Positions 1-10,800 of a stretch of 64,000 nucleotides of DNA are shown here, one piece after another. The stretch is taken from assembly GCF_016859285.1 (NCBI RefSeq), contig NC_053406.1:14827501-14891500 (forward strand). Direction: 5' to 3'. The notes beneath the pieces are model-generated. The model did no database searches and was not told the origin of the DNA. It saw only the letters and a program-made list of their open reading frames with translations. A program made the translations under genes and the position numbers. The stretch is from Xiphias gladius (Eukaryota > Chordata > Actinopteri > Istiophoriformes > Xiphiidae). The number at the start of each line of letters is the position of its first letter. Positions within the stretch are counted from its first letter, which is position 1.

Positions 1-1847
1 AAACCTTGGGAGAAGAACTGCAGTTTTCAAGAATTGTAGGTCTGTAATTATTGAAATGAGGAGTCAGATGTGGTTTCTCTGGGAGAAGCTGTACCATCAT
101 CTACGTATAGGAGGGAACCAGAAAGCAGTGAACTAATATTTATAAAATGTGTGGGCTGACTGTACCAACAACCCCTGAAGAAATAAGAGCCAAGTGGCAA
201 GGCAATCAGGATTTCATATGATCGTCACATTATCTTTTTGAGGGGTTAAGAAAATATAAGGAAAACTTGTGTGATGGTCAGTCTTTTGGATCACAACTAA
301 AATGCTTTCCCAGCTAAACATTGAGAGAGACTCCTTAAACAACTCAAGAAATGAGTGAAGTGGGGTTTTTTTTTTTTTTTTTTTTTTTCAAAATACCTTA
401 ACTCTTAAAGGCTCTAGTCAAGATTTAAACCTGCGGTAATTAAATTGATTCTACGCTTTCTCTTATTTTAGTGAACCCACTGGACAGATATGTGGTGGAT
501 GTAAGTGGGCAATAGATGATTGGAGGCCCATACACTCAGAATAACACTAATTGATGTTATTATTAGAATATCTACTGAAAAGATAAAGTCAGCATTTAGA
601 TTTCTGTGTGCTGTCTTTATTGACTAGAGACAACGGGATCAATGAAATCCACTTCCCAGAGTTGTAGTTATATAGATCCTGTATTGGTCAATGTACATGC
701 CTTTACATCAATTATTAATAATGAAATCATCATATTGAATAACTAATGCTGTTTATAGAGATGAAAGACTTATTTTTTGACATTATTAGAACGAGTAGTT
801 CAAAACGCATAGCCACTTGTTTGTGGCAACGTGAACTTTTCACTTTGTAAATGGGTGGATTGGTTTTACTGTTCTTCTATTGGAATTCTACCCTACACAC
901 TCGTTCACCAACTCATTCACTCACTTAAATTTAGCTATCAGCTTTCCCTGACCATTATTTCTGCCTCTGCTCAGTTGCTGATCCAGCCTTGATTGTATGA
1001 TCCAGCCTTGATTGTATGATTGTCTGTCATACAATCTTTTATATCTCATATGTTTTTTTTTGTTTGTTTTTTGTTTTTTTTAATGGGTGACTGCATGTAG
1101 GGGTATTTGAGAGTTTGTGCATGGGTGGTAATTTTGGAATGCATTATTTTGCATAAAGGCAGCATCCAGTTTTATATTGATGTAGACATTTGTTAAATTA
1201 TTTTTCAGCATTACCTCTAGTCTGTGATAGAAATTTAAACGTCACAGTGGTTCACTGGAATTTCATTTTTATGTTTAGTTTATATAAGACACTACATAAA
1301 TAATGTCAGTTCATTCAGGCATGAGAATATATATTTGCATCTTCACATTCTGATTGCCCTTGCTGTTGTTTGTAACGTCTGTTAGTAAATGAGGAATAGA
1401 TCTAACCAACAGTAAATCTACTGTTGTACAGACTAACTATTAAAAAATGGTGGAATATATAAAGATTTAACTTACCTCACCCTCCACGACATTTTAGCTG
1501 TCTTTATTTGCGCAAAACCTCTCCCTGTGCCACTGAAGCTGCCGTCGAGGTGCATAATACCATTGATTTATCTGAGATTTGACAGGTGATGAGTGTTGTT
1601 TCGATGGGAAATAATCCCAACCAAACACACTTAACCCTGAATTATGTTGTTGGAGTCTTTTTCATGCCCTTAGGCTTCACTGAAGTTGTAAATCCACATA
1701 ATGATTTGTGGTTATTTTGAAGTTCTTTGGGATTGTTCTGTTGTTAAAGCAGGACTTTGGCAATGAAACAATTAAACCTTCACATTTTACCCACTGGATG
1801 TTGGTACTAATAGAATGTACCTGTCCCTGTATGCCGTTGTTCCCCAG
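1..1847 (+). other. kmt2a: kmt2a intron (upstream exons outside window)
   Basis: No exon was recognised here. The stretch is AT-rich with poly-T runs (about 363-389 and 1051-1081) and ends in a pyrimidine-rich tract and a CCCCAG acceptor just before 1848. Because the first exon seen continues an open frame and resembles the middle of KMT2A, this is inferred to be an internal intron, not an intergenic region. Confidence 0.7.
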
Positions 1848-4800
1848 CAGTGGGCTGCTCCCAAATGCTGTCCTGCCTCCATCCCTGGATCACAACTACG
1901 CCCAGTGGCAGGAGAGACAGGAGCTTTCCCGTGCTGAACACCCTCACCTCATGAAAAAGATCATCCCAGCTCCCCGGCCCAAGACTCCAGGTGAACCAGA
2001 ATCTCCAGCCTCCCCACCTCCACTCCCTTTCTCTCTACCCCCACCACCGCCACTCTTACCTGGTAAGACAAACCACAAATATGTGTACAAATACTTATAT
2101 GTACACTGTTTCTCACATCTTGTCATTTACTGCTTTGTTTTTTTTTCTTCAATAAATTCAAACTTGATGTGTTCTCTTCAGATCGTGAAGACAGCCCAGA
2201 GCTCCCTCCTCCACCAGGAGTTAGCGATAACAGACAATGTGTTCTGTGTCTGAAGTATGGAGACGAGAACACTAATGTGAGTTAGAAATTGGCTTGAACT
2301 CACTTTAACACACATAAGGCTGAATCTATGTCACTTGCAACATTTCTATATGTTTCAGGAGGGTGGCAGGCTGTTGTACATTGGTCAGAATGAGTGGACC
2401 CATGTGAACTGTGCCCTGTGGTCCGTTGAGGTGTTTGAGGATGACGACGGCTCACTGAAAAATGTTCACATGGCTGTTCTCAGGGGAAAACAGCTGGTAA
2501 GATGGGGCACTCTGTCCATCAAAAGTTCTCACTCTATTTTCCATGTACATTTATCGGACCAACATTGACAACCTGTTGTACTTTCTATTCAGCGATGTGA
2601 GAAGTGTCAAAAGCCAGGGGCCACTGTTGGCTGCTGCCTCACCTCTTGTACCAGTAGCTACCACTTCATGTGCGCCCGTCAGTGCCACTGTGTCTTCCTG
2701 GAGGACAAGAAAGTCTATTGTCCAAAGCACAGGGACCTCATCAAGGGAGAAGTAAGGAAATCTCATTATTAACTATACAATCAAAAGCTCATTAAAAAAT
2801 TTAGATGGCAACAACCTTAAAAGTTTCAAGTGTTTGAAACAAGTATTTGAAACTTAGTTAATCAGTAAATCTTGCGTAGGTCTCATGTGTAGATTATACA
2901 TGTCAGACTTTGTATGTTTTTTTCTTTAGGTGGTGTCAGGGTTTGAGGTGACCCGCAGGGTCCTGGTGGACCTAGAGGGCATTAGTCTCAGGAGGAAGTG
3001 GCTTTCAGGACTGGAGCCTGATAATGCCCACATGATGATAGGTAGGTCGACTGCTGATAAATGTTGGGGGATAAATGTTTCTGTTGTGCCATTTCATTGA
3101 CTTATTCCCAGTGTCTCTTGAATGCTGATTTAAACATCATCACTGCAGGTTCCATGACCATTGATTGTTTGGGGATACTGACTGAACTCTCAGACTGCAA
3201 ACGCAAACTCTTTCCTGTAGGATACCAGTAAGTGTTTTTTTTTTTTTTTTTTTAAACCTTTTCATTTATTCATTTATCTTAAAGTCTTCTATTGCGATTT
3301 TAAGTATCACCATTACTATTTTTTCTACAATTAATTCAAATTAAAACATCTGACTGTTTGAAGAAATTGAAATTGCCATGTTAATTGAGGCAAACTAAAT
3401 AGATTCTCATCTCTCCAGGTGTTCACGGGTGTACTGGAGTACTTTAGATGCCCGAAAGCGCTGTGTATATACCTGTAAGATCCTAGTTTGTCACCCTCCA
3501 GTGGTAGACTCTGACCTGAAGAACTTGATTGATTCTGAGGAGAATCGTACAATAGCACACAGCCCACCTCCCATAGCAGGTAACCTACAGACTATTTATA
3601 TAGTTAAGGTTTCAGTGTGTACCATATTTTGCACTATAATGTGTTAAACTTAACTGAATTTTGTGTCAATTTATCTTTTTTCCCATTTAGACTTTCCTGA
3701 TCCATTTGAATCCCCAAGGCGCTCTGACACCCTTTCCCCTACCAACACCCCAAAGCTCAGGGTTTATACCAGGAACCGACATCCCAGCTATCCCCCTTGT
3801 CAGCACTCACTAGGCCCCAGGCCCATGCCCTCTCCAGGTACAAATATGCATTTGTTTTTTTGAGTTAGAACCATTATTGAAATAATCTGCTCATAGAATC
3901 AGATAATTTTGATACTACTTTGTAGAAATCCATTGTAAAGTAATTTAATTTGAATTGAAATGTTGACAGTACCTGCTTTCCACTGAGTAGTCTCTGTATC
4001 AATTTCCACTTCTTTTATTTTGTAGGAGGTACTTCTCAGCCCCAGAGCCATGAGATTGTGACAGTAGGAGATTCCCTGGTGAACCCTGGCATGCGTAATA
4101 TTGACTCACGTCGCCACAGCTCCCCTTCTCTCTCTCCTCCTCCCCACCAGCTGAACAGACAGAGAGGGGTCACCTCCCCGCCTCAAATTTTGTCACGACC
4201 CCTTACCTCACCCCCTCCCCTAATCCCCTCCCCTGCCAGAGACCCGGAGAAGTCCAAACACCCCAGCAAAGACTCAGCTAAGAGTCCAGTCCAGAGAGAT
4301 GATGAAAGAGGTAGACTGTTCGCCACAGACAGAAATAGACAGCAACCATCCAGAGACCAAGGGTTGAAGGATCCTGACAAGGGGAGAGTGTCAAGTCGAG
4401 ACCAAGCTTCTAAGGATTCTGAGAAGAACAGATCATCCAGAGAGCTTGGGCAAAAAGACTCTGACAAGGGTGAACAACCAGCCAAAGAGCAAGAAAAGAG
4501 GAGACCGTTGAGTAAAGACTCAGGTCTGAAAGAATCTGAGAGGGGAAGACCTCTCAGTAGAGATCCCTTAAGAGATTCAGAAAAGGGGAGACAAGCAAAC
4601 AGAGACTCTGAGAAGGGGAGACAGGCAAGCAGAGAGTGTAGCAGTAGAGAAACAGATAGAAGCAAATCATCCTCTAGAGATCCCAGCTATAAGGATATGG
4701 AAAAAGCTAAGTCACTCAGTAGAGATACAGGGTTTAGGGACTCTGAGAAGCATAGACAATATAGCAGGGAAACAGGAAAAGACTCAGGCCAAGGTAAAGA

Positions 4801-7800
4801 CAGACCATCTAGCAGAGACTCTGACAAAGGTAGACCTTCCTCTAGAGATTCCAGTTATAAAAGCACAGAGAGAAACAAAGAATCTGGCTCAGGGAAAGAT
4901 AGTAACCCTGGCAGTCAGTCCAAACCCGCTGGAGGTGAAAGTAAGAGCCCTAGACTGGCACCTGCAGGTTCGGGCCAGTCCTCCCCACCTGTGGGCACTG
5001 CTGTTCTCACAGGTCAGCAGAGAGGTGGCAGCACCAAGCAGACAGACAAGCAAGGGAAATATGGAGGCAAAGACCAGGATGTTTCTGTAGGCCTTAGTTT
5101 GTTGCCTCGTCACCGGTCCAACCCCAACTCTAACATCATCCAGTCTAAGGACAAGCCCAGCTCAGGGAAGGAGAGTAGTAGTGGCACTGGAAATTTAATG
5201 CCAGCTTCACACCATAAGGACTCTGTTGTTCGGAAGTCCGGCTCCCCACAGCCTTCATTTCAGAAGTCCAATGCACGGAAATCAAATGATTACTCATCAG
5301 GTTCAGGCACAGCAGCAGCTATGAAGCCTCTGTGGCCGTCAAGGACACCAGCAGAAGACGACGTCAAGCGAGGCTCAATGCACCTGGCCTCCCCAGTTGC
5401 AGCCTCAGCTGCCAAAGACAAACACCTCAAAGTTAAGACGGCCGGCAGCAGAGAGGTGTCCAAAGACCGTGAAAAAGAGAAGACTGTCCAAAACAACAAC
5501 AGCAGCAACAAAATTCCCCTTCTCAACAATAATACTAAAGCCACTGGCAGCTCTAACACACATGCTACAAACCCCAGCTCTCACAACAGCAGCAACAGCA
5601 AAGCCCCAGTGCTTGGAAATAGCACCAAAGCCCATGGGAGGGGTCAGGGGGAGAAGCATGAGAACCAGGGAGGAGACAGATCATCCTCAAAGAGCAGAGA
5701 AAATTACTCCTGTCCTGAGAAGAAGAATAGCTCCAGTCTGGACAACTTACAGCAGCTGCAGCAGACTGGTTTAACTTCAGAGAAAGGAGTGAAGACCTCT
5801 TCTCAGTCTCACTCCAAACAAACATCTAACCAGCTGTCGTTGTCCTCTCGAGAGAAAAAGCGATCAGTTAAACCCCCCACTGTAACTCCACTAAAGAGTG
5901 ATATCAAGACTGACCCTAATGGGACCAGCACTGTTAGTGGTATTTCTTCTTCCTCCTGTCCCACGACCACTACCTCCGCTGTTTCTCCTGCCGGCCAGGG
6001 GACCCGTCGCTCTGCCCGCTCCGCTCTTTTCTCCTCGCCCTCTGCCAGCAGCAGTGATAGCTCTGAATCCGACATCCAGACTCAGACAGAAGACGATGAT
6101 CTGCACAAGGAGCACTCAGGCAGCGAGCTCCGAGACCACCACAGCCTCCTCACTCAAGGCCCTGAGGATGAGGGTGATGGCCCAGAAGATGACCATGACA
6201 GGGGTATGCATGATAAACATCATGAAGATGACAGTGACGGATCAGGGTCAGCCAAGCGGCGTTACCCTCGACGCAGTGCCCGTGCACGCTCCAACATGTT
6301 TTTTGGCCTCACACCTTTCTATGGGGTTCGCTCATATGGTGAAGAAGACCTTGCCTTCTACAGCAGCGGGGATGGAGCTGGGGCTGTGGTAAAGAGGAGG
6401 ACTGGTGGACGCAAGAAGTCCGCTGAAGGGCAGGTGGATGGAGCAGATGATATGAGCACCTCCTCTTCGTCAGGGGACAGTGGAGAGGATGAAGACAGCG
6501 GACTCAAACAGAGGGGTAAAGACCCTTACTACTACAACTTCACCCGAACAATAATTAACCCTGGTGAGGGCTTACCGTCTATAGAAGGGATAGACCAGTG
6601 TCTCGGAAGGGGCTCACAGCTTCAGCGTTTTCTAAAAGATGAGGAGCAGCAACAACAGAGGGTTCAAGGAAAAGCTGAGGAGGACATGCTGAGTGCTTTG
6701 TAAGTGCATACAACTGTTTTGTTAAAATTATTAGCTAAAATTTATTTACGATTACGTTCTATGATCTTCAATAACAATCCGACATTTTGTCTTTGCTGTA
6801 TTTAACAGGACCTTAGGCAAGCAGCGTATCGGGCAGCTCGATGGTGTTGATGATGGCTCAGAGAGTGATACCAGCATCTGCACCACCAGCACCACAACCA
6901 CTACGGCCACCTCCTCTACCACCCCACATAAGAGCACTCCTAAGAGAAGGGGCAGAGAAAGGCATACTGAGAAACCTGACCCTCATGACTCGAGCAAGGA
7001 GGCTGACAGCAGTGGAGGAGCAGTAAGCGGTAACACACGAGAAGGAAGAAAGAACCAGAAAGAAAATTGTCTTCCTCTAGGAGTTGGGGTCAAGTCCCAA
7101 CCACAGAGTCAGGGTCAGGATCCTCTTGAAGCCCAACTGTCCCTCAGCACAGACCTGCTTAAATCAGATTCTGACAACAACAACAGTGATGACTGTGGGA
7201 ACATTTTGCCATCAGACATCATGGAGTTTGTTCTGAACACGCCTTCCATGTCAATGCAGGCTCTGGGTCAGCAGTCTGAGCCGTCCTCCTCTGAGTTGCT
7301 GCTGGATGAGGGTTATGTTGGGGTAGACGTCAACCGGCGCAAAGACATTCTGTTTGACGACTTTTCCCAGCCACTGCCCAGTGCTGAGAGTGGAGGTGTA
7401 GTGGAGAGTAGTGTGAACAGCTCCATATCTGTAGAGGAGCCATATCTTCCTCTAGAGCTGCCCTCTGACCTCTCTGTCCTGACCACACGCAGCCCGACTG
7501 TCAGCACAAGTCAGAACCACACTGCTGGAAGCCTCATCTCAGATACCTCAGACCGTACCATGCTTGGCTTAACCTCTGACCCAGAGACCATCAGTGGAGA
7601 AAAGAGTGGTGATAAGAAAAGAGCAGGGCCAGGTGTGTCACCATCCGAAAATCAGCACGATGCTACAACTTTGGGAAACAGGGATACACAGGTCACCGAA
7701 GGTCACATGACTCCTGAGCAGTTTATTCCCAGCCCTGCTATTGGCCAGGTGGTTGATCCTCCAGGTAACCAGGACGCTCCAAGGAGTTCTGGTACTCCTG

Positions 7801-10800
7801 GTTTGCCAAGTTCTCCCTCCCTGCCTCTTCAGGGTCAGAAGTACCTCCCAGCATCAGCGGCAGCTGCAGGCAGCCCTAGTCCAGTCCCTGGACCAGGACC
7901 ATCCCAGACTCAGGTTTCCAGCCCAGCAGTCATCAAACCAGGCCCCGACAAGCTCATTGTGGTCAATCAGCAGTTCCAGCCCCTCTATGTCCTCCAGCCT
8001 GTCCCTAATGGTGTCCCCCAAAAAATTAGTGCCACAGGAGTGATGGACACAAGTTCTCCTGCAGTGCTGAGCTCTATGACACTTACCACAGGGTTGAATA
8101 CTGGTTTATCCCCAGCCCAGCCAATATTTCCCGCTGGTGGCAAAGTCCTGGGCACCATGCCTCACCCCTCTCACATTCACACCTTTACAGGCGCCGCACA
8201 GACAGGCTTCCAGACAGGAATCCCCAGCACCACTTCAGGACTTCTCATTGGGTTGCCCTCTCAGCCCCACGACCAGTCCCAGATTCTGGTCTCGGAGGCT
8301 GGTCGACCACACGAGTTGGGTCCCAGTGTTGCCATAGTGTCCAGTCCCTCCTCCCTCACTTCTTCCCCGACTGTACTGGCCTCTGCCCACGGCAGGAAGA
8401 GGCCTATCTCTCGTCTTCAGCCAAGAAAAAGCAAAAAGTTGGCCCGCTCGCGTAGCCAGCCTACTCTGGCGCCGTCTGAAGTGGGACCTCCTAACATGAC
8501 CCTCATCAACCTGTCTTCCCCTCAGATTACTGCTAGCATCCCTGGCCAGCCCGGTGGCCTGGTCGAGTTAAGCACCCTCTCCGCTTCTCAGCGCAAAGTC
8601 CCAAATATTATCAAGAGACCAAAATCAGGAGGGGTTATGTACTTGGATCCCACTACTCTCCTTCAGCAGAGGATTCCTGGTCCTGCTCAGCCCAGTATCC
8701 TGGGTCACGATTCCTCTACTCATCTCCTGCCGTGCACAGTCTCTGGTCTCAACCCCAGTCAGTCAGTTTTGAATGTTGTGTCTGTGCCCCCTAGTGGTGC
8801 TACTGGCCTTCTTGCACCAGGATCAGTCTCTCTCTCCACCCCAGTACTCAGCTCTACTGAGATCACAGGGCCAATTAGCAACCTCCTGTTTAAGGCAAGT
8901 CCACATGGCTTAGGCCTGTCAGATCAGCCAATGGTCCTTCAATCAGCAGGAGGAGCTCCTCTGATGTCACAGCTTAGCTCCTCTGTGCAGACATCTATAG
9001 CCAGCAGCATCTGCGTCCTGCCCTCCCAACAGACCATCAGCATGGCCGTCAACCAGCCAGGAGACACGGAAGGCAGTAATGTCCACTTACAGCATCAGCC
9101 TCAGTCTGTTAACAGAGCCCAGACTGTGGACTCCTGTCCAAACACCACTGTTACTTTAGCCCCTGGCCCAGCCACCACTCTAAGCCCTGCCAAGGGGCGT
9201 GTGGTCGGGGTGTTCACGCAAACGCATACTTCTGCACACTCCAAGAGCAGCAGAACAAATCCTGTTTCCAGATCATCAGAACAGAGGTCTCCTAACTCTA
9301 CTACAGTAGTGTCAGCGGCAGTCGCAGGTTCAGGAGCAGAAAAGGGCAAACAGAAAGCCAAGAGGAGCAGGCAGAGTCCAGACATGATCAGCGGGAAGAA
9401 GCTCAAGGCCTCTCAGGCCGAGGAGCATCACAGCAACCCTGCAGGACGACTCCCATCAAACCCAAGGTGAGACAATCATGTTATATTGGATGTTTGAGAT
9501 GTATCACTATTGTGTGCTGTGTTTATTCCTGTTTACATGAACACTGGGAAGAAATTTGCAACACATTTTCCAAGGTTGTTCTACATAATGAATGCAACAT
9601 TTAGAGCATTTAAAAAATCTCCAACAAAGTTTAGGTTTTTGTTAAAGTTTTTTTTTAATGACTTCATAGTCTACTGTCATTATAACTTAATCTCTTAAGA
9701 ATCTCTTAATACAGATTCTTCTAAGTCTCATTGCATATTCATGGTGATAAAATACAGTATGGTTCTTTCTGAATCTAAGAAAGGGATTGTTAAAGTATGT
9801 TTTATTCATCAGCTGGTTCTCCAAAAGAAACTAATTAGTCTTATACAAAATTATGTTTTTAGTCACTCTATACCATGATAAAGTTAGGTACATGTACAAA
9901 GAAGTGAAAGATGTCACCTTGACTGCATCTCTTGATAGTCAAAATGTCTTGACTGCACTATGGTTAAAATTGCTTTTAAGATGTAACCATCAACAGTCCA
10001 GTGTCACATCTTGTAGGACTACTAAATACTGGTTGTTCAGTAAAATATATTCAGATTTTGAACCTTATCTATCTCTTTTGCAAGCAGTTCTAAAGAGCTG
10101 ATCTCCCCTGAACCTATGGACACCGGCAAGCCCCCAGATAAGCCAACCAACAAGAGGTTTGGAGTCTCAATATTAGTCAGCCATTTTCAGACTAATTGTA
10201 AAATAGAGTTCTAATGCTTACCTCATATCTTTTCCAGTGTGCTTGGTAAAAAGAAGGCATCTGAAAGTCCTGTTTTATTGGGGAAAGTAGTGGGAAAAGA
10301 CAAACCATCTGCAGCTGGAGGAGCAGGGTCCCTTCCTGTGACTTCACCACCTGACCAGGATGGCAACAGCAGGGATACAGGCTTGGATAGCAAACCCAAG
10401 AAGGGCATCATCTTTGAAATCTGCAGTGAGGACGGATTCCACATCCGCTGTGAGAGTATTGAAGGTGAGAGAACTCACCTCTAGGACCTCCCTACACCTT
10501 GAAATTTTAACACTAAATACTGTAAAGACAAAATGGATTTCCTCTCTGCATTAAATGTGAAATTGAGTAATTATGCAATGTTATTTAAAAAATGGTTTAC
10601 ATAAAATGTTACATGTATGCACTATATTTCAAAGGTATAAATCGCTTTTCTGTGAGGATATTAAGAATAGCACAAATGAAATTATTATGTTATTTACTTC
10701 TGAGAAACATTGAACCATAGGCTGACTGTCATGTCCTAACTGCCTGTCCCGCCACAGAGGCTTGGAAATCTCTGACTGATAAGGTGCAGGAAGCTCGCTC

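Larger units (their letters stand above)
4026..6699 (+). other. kmt2a: kmt2a giant exon A (low-complexity centre, taspase site 1)
   Basis: This single exon of 2674 nt is open throughout. It begins with [16 protein letters not shown], which is conserved with mammals, then carries a Ser/Arg/Lys/Asp repeat block, long Ser/Asn/Thr-rich disordered stretches, and a conserved patch [20 protein letters not shown]. It ends after taspase site 1 at a GTAAGT donor. The middle has little recognisable similarity to mammalian KMT2A, whereas both ends are conserved. Opposite-strand open frames over this exon are composition shadows. Confidence 0.93.
6809..9466 (+). other. kmt2a: kmt2a giant exon B (taspase site 2, KIX-binding motif, disordered region)
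   Basis: This 2658-nt open exon starts with taspase site 2 and includes [19 protein letters not shown], the CBP-binding motif, [24 protein letters not shown]-like [28 protein letters not shown] and [10 protein letters not shown]. All of these are conserved islands of the MLL1 C-terminal fragment. The rest is Pro/Ser/Thr-rich and presumably disordered. It ends in AAG|GTGAGA. Confidence 0.94.

Noticed and set aside
4183..4665. 160-codon open frame on the - strand, Leu/Ser-rich
   Set aside because: It lies antisense to the kmt2a repeat block, and its Leu/Ser composition is the mirror of the purine-rich SR/KD repeat; no start context or homolog.
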